Shown: positions 45,994 through 55,719 of the stretch, piece by piece
Layout of the letters: every line of letters starts with the position of its first letter
How positions within the stretch are numbered: position 1 is the first letter of the stretch
Assembly: GCA_907165275.2 (NCBI GenBank)
Contig: OU015652.1
Location: forward strand, 14,709,001 to 14,773,000
DNA length: 64,000 nt
Direction of reading: 5' to 3'
From: Zygaena filipendulae
Lineage: Eukaryota; Arthropoda; Insecta; Lepidoptera; Zygaenidae
Translations under genes and position numbers: made by a program
The notes under the pieces: model-generated
What the model was told of the DNA's origin: nothing
Database searches by the model: none
Seen by the model: the letters and a program-made list of their open reading frames with translations, nothing else

Positions 45994-46259
45994 GTTGTTG
46001 ACGAGTGAAAGCCGTATCGAAAACACGCGTGTCACGTTTGTCTTCGTTATTTCAGTCACTTTTCAGCATCTATTTGGACCCTGAGCAGGAAACTGGCTTT
46101 CAAGAGAGCCATGTTTTAACTTGGGGAACAATCTAACATTGTCATTGGCGTTTCGCCATAATTGGAGAAGTAGATGAAGAGATTTTTATTATTGAAAATT
46201 TGAAACATTGTCATTGGCAAATTATAATTATAGACGCCATTATTAAAGAAGAAGAAGAA
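45994..46259 (+). mobile_element. Unassigned short retroposon R, copy 2
   Basis: About 266 bp, GTTGTTGACGAGTGAAAGCC to GAAGAAGAAGAAGA, closely similar to 42984-43240. It has its own 11-bp target duplication, GAGAACTTTGA (45982-45992 and 46260-46270). No ORF. Confidence 0.85.
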
Positions 46260-46537
46260 GAGAACTTTGAATTTGAAAAATGAAATTTCAAACGGTAACA
46301 TCCGGTTTCCTCTGACCAAACGAAAAAAATTGTAGAGTATACATGATGAGGATCTTAAAAGCGTTTAGGCGCAGTACATCGTACGTACGTATCCTGACAT
46401 ACCTTGTCCAGAGTGTTTAAAATGTCCAATTCACAATAGGTTTAATTCGCAATAAGTCCAATTCGCAATTATTGATCCAAACTGTGCCATTGATGAATGA
46501 GTCAAATGATAATTGAAATAATGTATGTATACGTAAA

Positions 46538-46797
46538 TCCTACTAATATTATAAACGCGAAAGCTTGAAAGTATATATGGATGGATGGATGGATGGATGG
46601 ATGGATGGATGGATGGATGGATGGATGGATGGATGGATGTGTGTTACTCTTTCACGCAAAAACTACTGGATGGATTTAAATGAAACTTTATAATAATATA
46701 GCTTATACATCAGATTAACACATAGGGTACTTTTTATGCCGGAATTCCCGCGGGAACTCTGAAATTAACGCGGGTGAAACCGCGGGGCACAACTAGT
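46538..46797 (+). mobile_element. Helitron-like element with a GGAT microsatellite
   Basis: TCCTACTAATATTATAAACG to GTGAAACCGCGGGGCACAACTAGT. About 15 GGAT units fill 46577-46639, at the same internal place where 55203-55427 and 57922-58134 have ATCC units. Confidence 0.85.
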
Positions 46798-46817
46798 TAT
46801 AAATCCACAAATTGGAA

Positions 46818-46965
46818 TTGATAAGATAAGATAAGATAAGATAAGATAAGATAAGATAAGATAAGATAAACTTTATTTAGCAAGAGCAAACACACCACGC
46901 AACAAACACCATTGCCATGCTCATAATATGTTTTGTTTATACTGTAAATCAATTTGTGTTTAAAA
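46818..46965 (-). repeat. LINE 3' end with GATAA tail
   Basis: About ten ATAAG units followed by ATAAACTTTATTTAGCAAGA. Read leftward it is a 3' UTR ending AAATAAAGTTTATCTTATC, a tandem pentamer tail. Confidence 0.6.
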
Positions 46966-47093
46966 AAAAACTACGAATTAGTCTGGGCAGTTTTATTTCT
47001 GTCTAAAATAAAATTGTATGTGGACTTATTAAACTGATTAAATTCTTTTTTTTTACCCGGAACGGTATAGGTGCCCCATTGGATTTTTTAATT

Positions 47094-47452
47094 TTTATTT
47101 TTTTTTATGTCATAGGGGGCAAACGGGCAAGTGGTACACCTGATGGTAAGTGATTACCGCCGCCCATAGATACCTGCAACACCAGAAGGCAGGCAGGTGC
47201 GTTGCCGACCTGGAATGGGGATGGGAACTGGCTTTCAAGTGGGGCTGCCGGAACACACCGTTAGGTGCTCGGCGACAGATTTGCAACTTGAAGGTGGTAG
47301 CCAGCCGGGCACTAGAGAGCGCCCTACCACCATGCTATTTTCCTCACGATGTTTTCCTTCACCGATAGCTCAAGCTCATTGTTAGGATTTGAACCTACAC
47401 CTTGCGGCGTCTAATCCGAACCCACTAACCACTGTGCTATCATCGCTGTATT
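47094..47452 (-). mobile_element. tRNA-derived SINE, full-length
   Basis: About 358 bp. On the minus strand it begins with a tRNA-like head: GATAGCACAGTGGTTAGTGG (A box) and GTAGGTTCAAATCCTAAC (B box). A body with CACGTGAGGAAAA-like and GGCGGTAATCACTTACCATC segments follows, then TGCCCCCTATGACATAAAA. The B box identifies a pol III promoter. Target duplication not clear. ORFs at 47150-47385 are inside it and spurious. Confidence 0.85.
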
Positions 47453-47546
47453 TATATATGTTTTAATTTTAGAAGAGAAAACTGGCTAATAATATATGAT
47501 TTCGTCTATCAGTTCGAGCTGCTGAAGAGAGGAGGGTGACTCAATA

Positions 47547-47705
47547 GATCAGGGGTCGTATTTTTGAATCGTCCGAATTACTTTCGCACACGGACTCGCG
47601 AATTTGCATGCGAATTCTCGTACATTTTTTATACATTCGCATGCGAATCTTGCAATTCCCTGTGCGAAAAGTAATTCGAACCATCAAAAAATACGGTCAC
47701 TGATC
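47547..47705. mobile_element. 159-bp palindromic MITE
   Basis: The two halves are inverted copies: GATCAGGGGTCGTATTTTTG at the left and the complement of GATCAGTGACCGTATTTTTT at the right, then CGAATTACTTTCGCACA on both arms and GCATGCGAAT at the centre. No ORF. Confidence 0.85.
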
Positions 47706-48192
47706 CGAAAACTTATTGTTCAAATGCTTTCTAGCCCGCGTTCCCACTTGGCTCCACGTGTTGGGAAATGGTTCAACACGTAGGAGTTATTGAATCTTAA
47801 TGCAACCGGAAAAAAGTACAATTATTTTTAAAAGTGTTCCGCAAGTTATTATATTTTACAGACATACGGCATTATGTACTTACCACAAGAGAACTATTTA
47901 GTTATATTTACACCAAAGATAGAGTCAATGTGAACTAAAAGAATATGAAAAACGGTAAATGAACGAAAATTGTATTCTGATTGCACTACAATTTGGAGCT
48001 TATAGAGACCAGATAAGTAGGCTTTGATTGACAGGCGTGATACATCATGTTCCTTATCACCCTTATCACGCGAGATCGTAAACAAACGCGGGATTAATTA
48101 AAAAACACAGCGCGTGTATCCGTGTGTACACGTGCATGAAGTGAAACTTATAAGAAGAAACTAAAAAAATACACGTAAATTTATTATACGAG
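47706..48192. other. AT-rich non-coding stretch, no gene seen
   Basis: ORF 47894-48085 has no domain; no repeat relative found. Confidence 0.5.
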
Positions 48193-48416
48193 TACAGCTA
48201 GCTGTCCCCCGCGATTTCATCCGCGGTAATTTCGGAGTTCCCGCGGAGGTTGCGGGAAAAAAGTACTTTATGTCCTTCAGTCCCCGAGGGAATTCCGGGA
48301 TAAAAACTATCCTATCTTTTAAGTTGGACCATATTATATACGGTTACAAAATTTGATCAAAACCCGTTCAGTAATTTCGGAGTCCATCGCAGACACGTGA
48401 TTTATATATATTAAGA
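48193..48416 (-). mobile_element. Helitron-like element, GGACCATATTATA subfamily
   Basis: Nearly the same as 34373-34565 but ends with GTGATTTATATATATTAAGAT, giving the fuller 5' end. Confidence 0.8.
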
Positions 48417-49339
48417 TTATTAGTTATTATTATACAATTTGTAGTTCAATAATGTTAAGAAATCGTAAGGGAACATAGTGCACTTTTGATTGCCCTCAAA
48501 TCGTACAGATTTTTATATTATTATATTTATATTTATATTTTTAGTGTGACATTCAATAAATCAACTTTATATGCAGCTATTTTTTCGATTCTCATAACTC
48601 TATTAGTAAAAAATCGTGTGAACTAAACTACATTAACTTATAAAAAAAGAATTAACTAGTTACTAAACAGACTGGCCGGCGGCTTTTTAGTGGGTACTTA
48701 CTTACTTTTGAGAATTATCAACTTCGAAGACCCCAATCAACTGTTGAGTTTGAAACAAACAGCAACTAATCACAAACTGAATCAAAATCAAAGTTTTAAT
48801 ATATCATAAACGAAACTTTATATACACTCGCGAACTTTTTCTTACAGTCGAAGTGAAGTTTATCGGGAAACTGTGAGAGAAGCGTACGGTGGTCCTCACA
48901 GGTCGGGCGCCGCGCGCGAACTGCCGCCAAACTCGACAGTGTCTCGTATTTACGACGCGCGCCGTAGCACGGGCGTAGCGCGTAGCACGCGTATCCGCCT
49001 ACAAGCTACATCATACTCGTAGCGCCTACGCTACTCCAAAATGTTCGTAGCTAATAAAAGGAGAATTTTGAATAAAATATTTTTGATTTTGACCTTTATT
49101 CATTTCATTTCGTATAATAAATAAATAAATAAAATTGAAAATCTTTGAAGTTCCTCTGGATATTTGGCTCTCAATTATTTAAATAGTCACAGTTCTGTTG
49201 TTAAAGGTCAGTAGTAGGCACCTTTGACCTGTAACATTATGTTACAATTTGAATTATTATAAATTATTTCAAAAATGTTTAAAATCTAAATATTAAGATT
49301 CTAACTTCAGTTTCATTTGATTTTAAGTTCAAAATTAAT
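48417..49339. other. Non-coding with a CpG-rich island at 48840-49025
   Basis: A TATATA (48819) precedes the island. The island carries GTAGCACGGGCGTAGCGCGT, a direct repeat of GTAGCACG, and a facing CGTAGCGCCTACGCTAC palindrome. No ORF. It could be a promoter or first exon, but that is only suggested by composition. Confidence 0.4.
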
Positions 49340-49350
49340 AAGAAATATAC

Positions 49351-49382
<32 letters not shown>

Positions 49383-49450
49383 TTGTTTATTGCCATCAAA
49401 AAGGAGTAAAAATAAAATAAAAATTAAACTTAGTCAATTATTCTAGGCAA
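49340..49450 (-). repeat. LINE 3' tail with AAT repeats
   Basis: About ten TAA units, then AAATTGTTTATTGCCATC: a minus-strand 3' end ending GGCAATAAACAATTT with an ATT tail. Confidence 0.5.
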
Positions 49451-49629
49451 AAGGAAGTGATTCAGCGTGAGCTACTCGTGACCTAGATACTAATGCGAGA
49501 TAAAATTTTTGGTGCAAGTAATAATCCTTGGGGCATTCCTTTAATATCACAACATAACATCATCATAGTGATCAATGTTCATAAACATAATAGCTAGTTA
49601 TAGCTGTCTTAATAGTAATATAATAGTTT

Positions 49630-49960
49630 TGTTACCTTGGTTTGGTCGGCCGCCGGTCAAATGAAACTCAGGGCACGGGGCGCGGGGTGCGTGGTGCGTG
49701 GTGCGGGGCGCGGGGCGGGGCGGCCGGCGGCGCGATAGTCAGCCAAAACGGAATCAAACTACGCGTAACGTGACGTACGCGCTGTATATGATCGATGTTG
49801 TTCACGAGAAGCGGCTGTTCCGCATCATTAATCGCAGCTACGTCTCCCCCCCCCCCCCTCACATCTCCCGCCCCGCCACGCAGCGTTCCAATACCGCACG
49901 TAGCAGCGTCCGGGCGGCACACCGCACGGGGCACAGCTCGCTCGCTCTGTTTTTGCCACG
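49630..49960. other. GC-rich block with G- and C-runs
   Basis: 49675-49735 is G-rich (GGGGCGCGGGGCGGGGCGG) and 49848-49858 is a C run. Open frames on both strands mirror composition (poly-Pro, poly-Gly) and show no domain. Confidence 0.5.
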
Positions 49961-50029
49961 AAATAAAAAATACAACAGAAAGTGCCCATAATCTCAGCTA
50001 CTCTATATTTTATGTGTCGTATTGTTTAT

Positions 50030-50440
50030 GACCGACTTCCAAAAAAGGAGGAGGTTCTCAATTCGACTGTTTTTTTGTGTCTTTGTTACGCGATTACTCG
50101 AAGACGGCTGGACCGATTTGGAAAATTCTTTTTTTTTGTTTGATGGTTAATAAACATGTACTAACTGCTCGCCGTGGTTACACCCGCGTTAATTTCGGTT
50201 CCCGCGAGATTACTGCGATAAAAACTATGTCGGTCCTTCTCTTTGTACACTGAACTAAAAGCGTGTATAAAAAAATTCATGATGATCGATTGAGTAGTGA
50301 AATGTCAAAAAAGAAAAGAAAGATTTATTCAAACGAGGGAAAAACATAACACAAATCAACACAAACAGTAACATTTACACAAATAAACAAAAACACACTT
50401 TAAAAACACACTTTCGTATTTATAATAATACATAGTTAAG
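50030..50440. mobile_element. AACCGACTTCC end, Helitron-like copy, nested LINE tail
   Basis: 50030-50150 is a sense 5' part (ACCGACTTCCAAAAAAGG, ACGGCTGGACCGATTTGG). 50160-50300 is an antisense copy lacking a clean end. A minus-strand LINE tail (AAAGAAAGATTTATTC, 50308-50390) interrupts it before the final TTTCGTATTTATAATAATAC. Confidence 0.6.
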
Positions 50441-50602
50441 ATGAGTTCACTACGTTACATTTTTGATTTTTTATGTCGAGTCAACGGCAATACAAAGAAG
50501 AGGGCAGTAAAATAACCCTTGGAATAAAATCCATTATTATTAAGAGTACTTAGTTTTTTTAAGAATTATATAATATCTATAATATCTATCTATATACATA
50601 CA

Positions 50603-50793
50603 TTAGCTGTCCCTTGTGATTGTACCCGCGATAATTTCGGAGTTCCCGCGGGAATTCCAGAATGAAATATAGATATAATTATAAACCTTCCTCATGAATC
50701 ACTCATCTATCCGTTGCGAAGTTTTAAAGATCTAAGCATACATAAGGACAGACAGACAGCGGGAAGCGACTTTGTTTTATACTATGTAGTGAT
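50603..50793 (-). mobile_element. Helitron-like element, ACTATGTAGTGAT subfamily
   Basis: TTAGCTGTCCCTTGTGATTG to TTTTATACTATGTAGTGAT; partner of 35078-35275. Confidence 0.8.
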
Positions 50794-50819
50794 ACATACA
50801 ATATACATGTAAATAATAT

Positions 50820-51005
50820 TTAAGTGTCTGTAATTCCTTAACAGCTTTTCACTAAATGCGTATGAATGTGTGTTCTGTCTGTTTGTTCCAGCTAATCTCT
50901 GTAACGGCTGAACCGATTTTAACGAGGTTTTCACTGGCAAATAGCTGATGTTATAAGAAGTAACATATGCTATTTATTTTAGAATTGATATTTGAAAAAG
51001 GACCG
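50820..51005 (+). repeat. Family L repeat, copy 2
   Basis: TTAACAGCTTTTCACTAAATG, CTGTCTGTTTGTTCCAGC, ACGGCTGAACCGATTTTAAC and TAGCTGATGTTATAAGAAGT, parallel to 17011-17275; the 3' end is lost. Confidence 0.65.
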
Positions 51006-51068
51006 AATACTGAATACACTTCTTTAACACCTCGTTCGTTTAACGCCGCGACGTATAAAGGCATAATA

Positions 51069-51420
51069 TACAACCTGTTAATGAATTAACTGAAAACCTG
51101 ATACACCCCATTTAAAAAAATATACAATAATATGATTAAAATATATTTTATGTCGAAAAGATTTATACTTTAAAAGTTATTCAACATTAGTTTGCAGGTG
51201 ACCTATCTAAGAAATTCCAAGCGCTACGCCCGCGCCTACCGTTGCGAATTTTTTTGGCTGCGGGCGGCGTACGCGCCATATATTGTATTGTAAATAATTT
51301 AGACATGGGCTAGTAAAAATGAAAAAATATAACCTATATGAAAACATAGTGCGATCGATTCGCTAGTCGATTCTGAGCACACTACTTTCTAGTTTTCAGT
51401 TAATTCATTAACACGTTGTA
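51069..51420 (+). mobile_element. Family C MITE, copy 3
   Basis: 352 bp, TACAACCTGTTAATGAATT to TTAACACGTTGTA with TA on both sides; same orientation as copy 1. Confidence 0.88.
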
Positions 51421-51703
51421 TAAAGGCAGGCATTTTCGAGTTTCTTTTTTGGTATTTTGAGAGATCAAAAGGTAACTGACTGACTGAGCCAGTGCTACGG
51501 AAGTTGTTAAACAATATGCAATAGCGGCTTGCCCCATCCTTTTGGTTTTATTATTCCGTGGTTCTCAGTTCTCACCTCGACCGTGGTGCCCGCTGAGAGT
51601 TATTTTATCGACAGCCCATTAGCCATTAGGAATTACGAGATATCCCAAACCAAGCAAGTTTTACTTCAACAGTCTCTATCTATCTTCTTCGATATATACT
51701 TAT

Positions 51704-51775
51704 GGATAATAGCTGTTCCCTGCGACCTGCGATAGTTTCGGAGTTCCCGAGGGAGTTCCGAGATAAACAGCTAGT
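51704..51775 (-). repeat. Helitron-like head fragment
   Basis: ATAGCTGTTCCCTGCGACC, TTTCGGAGTTCCCGAGGG, then CAGCTAGT; only the 3' terminal 70 bp. Confidence 0.6.
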
Positions 51776-51823
51776 ATTTAAATATTTAGTATAAGTATAA
51801 AGTAACTGTAATAGGCTATGTGA

Positions 51824-52135
51824 CTAATTTTTTTTTAGTCCGTCTTGTAGATTAATAAAAAATATTGGACATATATTTTTTCTTTTTTTAAGTAATCAAA
51901 ATATAACAGAGATACATTGAGTTGAAATTTCGCGTGACGTCACTAACTAGTGCAGTTTGTATGGCGGCTTTTAGCGGTAAGTGACGTCACGAGCCCCCAC
52001 CCTAAACTTTAATGCGCTGTATCTCTGTGTATTTTAATTTATTTGAAAAATAAAAAATTACGTGTCTAATGATTTTTAATTTTCTAAAAGAATTTTCTAA
52101 TTAAAATTTTGATTTTCAAAAGTTGTCAACATCCC
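51824..52135 (-). mobile_element. Family A TIR element, copy 5
   Basis: 312 bp, GGCTATGTGACTAATTTTTT to AGTTGTCAACATCCC, both TGACGTCA motifs intact; AAT/ATT flanks. Confidence 0.85.
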
Positions 52136-52478
52136 TATTGTGTCTGTCCTTATTTCCAAATGCCTTTTCTCTCTTTTTCTTTACCTATGTATTTCTTTGA
52201 CTGTATGATCGATGTACGTACACTTTGTTGTAGGCCGCCCCCATATCGGCGTAATTAATTTTATGGTTCACGTCTTCTTGACCTATCTCTACTTCATTCA
52301 CAATCAATTATAATATGTCAGCTGGAAGAAATTGCTGAATTATTTTATTTAAATGGAACAGTACTCGTAGATAAATTGTAGTATGCAACAGAATCGCTTT
52401 TCGTGTCTGCGTGTCAGCTTGTTTCTTATAAACTACGCACCGGATTATGAGTATTATGACAGTTTTAACCCTTAGGTA

Positions 52479-52677
52479 CTAATATTGTAAACGCGAAAGT
52501 TTGTATGTATGTATGTTCTTTACTCTTTCACGCAAAAACTACAGAATGGATTTGAATGAAACTTTACAATAATATAAGTTGCTTATATATCAGAAACATA
52601 TAGGGTATTTTTTTCCCGCAATTCCCGCGGGATCTCTGAAATTAGCATGGGTGTAATCGCGGGAAACATCTAAATAT
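52479..52677 (+). mobile_element. Helitron-like element
   Basis: CTAATATTGTAAACGCGAAAG to GTGTAATCGCGGGAAACATCTA with TTTGAATGAAACTTTACAAT; subfamily of 46538-46797. Confidence 0.75.
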
Positions 52678-52781
52678 AATATATAAAATTTCTTCCGACA
52701 GGTTTATGACATAAATTTACGCGTAAAATTGCAGAGAACATCTAAAGTACATATATTGTATAAAAGTAACTCTGTAAAAGT

Positions 52782-52950
52782 TTTAGTTACTGGAAATATA
52801 ATATCACACCAAAAATATTTTCATGTAAAATGTTGCCAAGACGAGACCATATGACTCGCACTGTCAAAAAGTTATCAGATCTCATATAGAGCCAAGCATC
52901 TAACTCTACACGCCCTAACACTCTACGCCTTAGTCAAAATAGGTGGCTAC
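52782..52950 (-). repeat. Family J repeat, copy 1
   Basis: Minus strand reads GAGATCTGATAACTTTTTGA, GTCATATGGTCTCGTCTTGG, ACATGAAAATATTTTTGGTG, matching 60205-60370 on the plus strand over about 160 bp. Confidence 0.7.
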
Positions 52951-53822
52951 TACAGATATCTCTTTGTACTGGAAAAAAAAACCACAGAATTTTCTCTGTA
53001 CTATTCTAGATTTCCTGAGGGAGTTGACATCACAGGTTCATTATTTCTGGACTACCCATTTGGAAAAATAGGTGCGTTCCCGGGGTAGGTACGCGTGCTT
53101 CGAGCCTTCTTAGCTATTAAAAGCGGTTTCACGCTCATGAATTTCAGGTTTCCCAGGGACACTATTACCTTAAGTATAAATTGAAACTGGAATTATTTTT
53201 TTCTTTAGAATATAGTACAAATAGATCGCATGTTGCCGCGTGGGCGGGCAAAAATCATATTATAGGAAAAAAGGTTTATTGACCCGACCCAGACCACGAT
53301 CAAGGCATGTAGATACCCTGTAAGTATTAAACTATCTCTATAAGAAGTTATAGAGATAAAGAAATATCATTTATACAGAATTAATTAGAAGTGCGTATAC
53401 GTGCTGGAGGCGACGGGCCTTTGCCCGACTGCGGGACTTCTGCGGTGTTCTGTTCGCGGGATGGCGGGGGGCATCACAATGAGCCGGAGGAACCTCGGAC
53501 CCCCCCGCGCCCCCTCCCGCCACGAGTGACGCGTGACGCGGGGAATAGCAATGAAACCTTTTTTCGTATTCCGATAGCAAAAAACTCGTGGCGGGAAAAA
53601 CGTACGGCCATTTTTCTTTTCCTCATTTCGTAATGTTCCGGCAAAATAATTAGGAGGGTCGCTCGTGGAAACAAAAAGACTCGTCGAGGTGACCGTCCCT
53701 TGGCTGGAATTTGTTATGTATCTCCCTTGGAGTTTTATTTAATAGTATCTAACAAAACTATCGAAGGCCGAAATCAAGTAGTTTGGAAAAACTCAGCCTT
53801 CATTGTGAACTTCTTCCTATCA
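52951..53822. other. Non-coding with GC-rich block 53395-53540
   Basis: The block has GGGGGGCATCACAATGAGCC and C runs; frames on both strands (53371-53674) lack domains. Confidence 0.4.
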
Positions 53823-54013
53823 TCCTACTAATACATAAATGTGAAAGTGTGGATGTTTGTTACTCAATCACGTAAAAGCGGCTGAACGGATTTGGATGAA
53901 ATTCGGCATACACGTTGTCAGGGGTACAGAGAAGGACATAGGGTACTTTTTATCCCGAAATTTCTGCGAGAACTCCGAAAGTACCGCAGGTGAAACCGCG
54001 GGGCACAGCTAGT
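53823..54013 (+). mobile_element. Helitron-like element, full-length
   Basis: TCCTACTAATACATAAATG to GTGAAACCGCGGGGCACAGCTAGT. Among the best-preserved copies, inserted between A and T. Confidence 0.9.
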
Positions 54014-55081
54014 AGGTAATAAATAAATTCTTGAATGGAACAAGGAACAAATTGAACATTGTTATAAGTACATCACAATGGAGCAACCGATCGCTCGATT
54101 GATTATTTTGCCTCGAAATTGTGAGAGGGTATAAATATTAGTTTTCATTATTCTGTTTCGAGTCACGGGGGATCTACGTCTAGGTAAAATAAAAACCGAG
54201 TAGTCATTTTAGGAATGTGGATGTTTTATGAAAGTGATTATTTTGATAAAGTGGATGTAAATACGCTGGGAATCACGTACTTGAATAGCTTGTTCAGTTT
54301 CGCTACCAATTCTGACAAATCGTCAGTAGGAAACAAAACAAATCCGTATTAAACCAGAATAATTAGGACCAATTTAAAACTGTATTTTTATTAATTAAGA
54401 AGACCTTCACCACAATAATAATTATTACTCGTATAAAACATGTGGCAAATTAAATGCAAATATTTGCAGGGCTGAAAGTGTATGTTTTTTATTTATTTAT
54501 GTTATAACAAACAGTTCGGTTTCAGAAAATGAGGAATTATTTTTTTATTTTATTTTTTATCTTCTTTATTTTATGAAGATTTTACTACAACTAAAATTAA
54601 TATATTGGAAAAAATTAGAACTGTGACGAATTTACACATAATTTTTCTAGTGACGAATTTACTATGTGACGAATTTACAACAACCCGTTTAAAACAATGT
54701 GTACTTTCAACCCTGTGAATATTTGCATTTAATTTTACCACATCTCATATATGAAATGTAAATATAACAAAATCGCTAATGATAGTTCTTCCCGCGTATC
54801 AAATTAGACTATAGCAGCATCAAATTAGCACGTAGCGTCGAACCGTTCGCACCGCATCGTATCACCCAATCACAGCTCTAACTAATTACTACCAACATAA
54901 TAATAATTAAAACTAATTGATGAACTAATTATATGAGCGGAAGAAACGTCGCGTCGCCGAGCATCCGTCTCGCCATGGCTACGCCAGCACTGGATAGATC
55001 ACTGATTGGACCTAACAGATAACCCATCAATGTCACCACTCGTATGCAGAATCTGTGTGTTTTGCCTGTATCGATAACATT
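54014..55081. other. AT-rich non-coding stretch, no gene seen
   Basis: GTGACGAATTTAC occurs three times at about 54622-54680, a small local repeat. Nothing else recognised. Confidence 0.45.
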
Positions 55082-55180
55082 TATGTAATAAATAATAATA
55101 ATAATAATAATCCACTTCACAACACACAGATCTACTTGATCCCACACTAAGCTATAAGCTTGTGTCGTGGATACCAAGCA
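55082..55180 (-). repeat. LINE 3' end with ATT tail
   Basis: Minus strand: CACAAGCTTATAGCTTAGTG, GATCTGTGTGTTGTGAAGTG then ATT units. A LINE 3' UTR pattern I recognise from Lepidoptera. Confidence 0.55.
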
Positions 55181-55202
55181 AACGTGGTATACGTGGTAAT
55201 AT

Positions 55203-55427
55203 ACTAGTTGTGCCCCGCGGTTTCACCCGCGGTAATTTCAGAGTTCCCGCGGGAATTCCGGGATAAAAAGTACCCTATGTGTTAATCTGATATATAAGCT
55301 AGATTATTGTAAAGTTTCATTTAAATCCATTGAGTAGTTTTTGCGTGAAAGAGTAACAAACATCCATCCATCCATCCATCCATCCATACATTCTTACAAA
55401 CTTTCGCGTTTATAATATTAGTAGGAT
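55203..55427 (-). mobile_element. Helitron-like element with ATCC microsatellite
   Basis: ACTAGTTGTGCCCCGCGG to TTTATAATATTAGTAGGAT; about seven ATCC units at 55359-55386. Confidence 0.9.
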
Positions 55428-55719
55428 GACAAAATAGGAGGTTTCACTTGATGATTACTTAGTTAAGTATAGATTTTTAAAACAAAACTGCCGCAATCAG
55501 ACAAGTTTAATAAATTAGTAAGTTAGTCTCTTAGATTTTGGGTGGAGCGTTAATAGGCTGGTTTCCGGGGTATGAAAATCAAAATTCTATTTAGTCCGTC
55601 TTATAGATTAATAAAAAATATTAGACCCGTATTTTTTGCCTTTACAAACTATTGAAAATTTACCAAGAAAAAATGCATTAAAGTTTAGGAGTGGGGGTCT
55701 CTTGACGGCGTGACGTCAC

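Noticed and set aside
46577..46870. CRISPR-like or satellite array
   Set aside because: These are two simple microsatellites (GGAT and ATAAG) in a Helitron-like copy and a LINE tail; no spacers.
49668..50031. ORFs rich in Pro, Gly and Arg on both strands
   Set aside because: Mirror-image composition effects of G and C runs.
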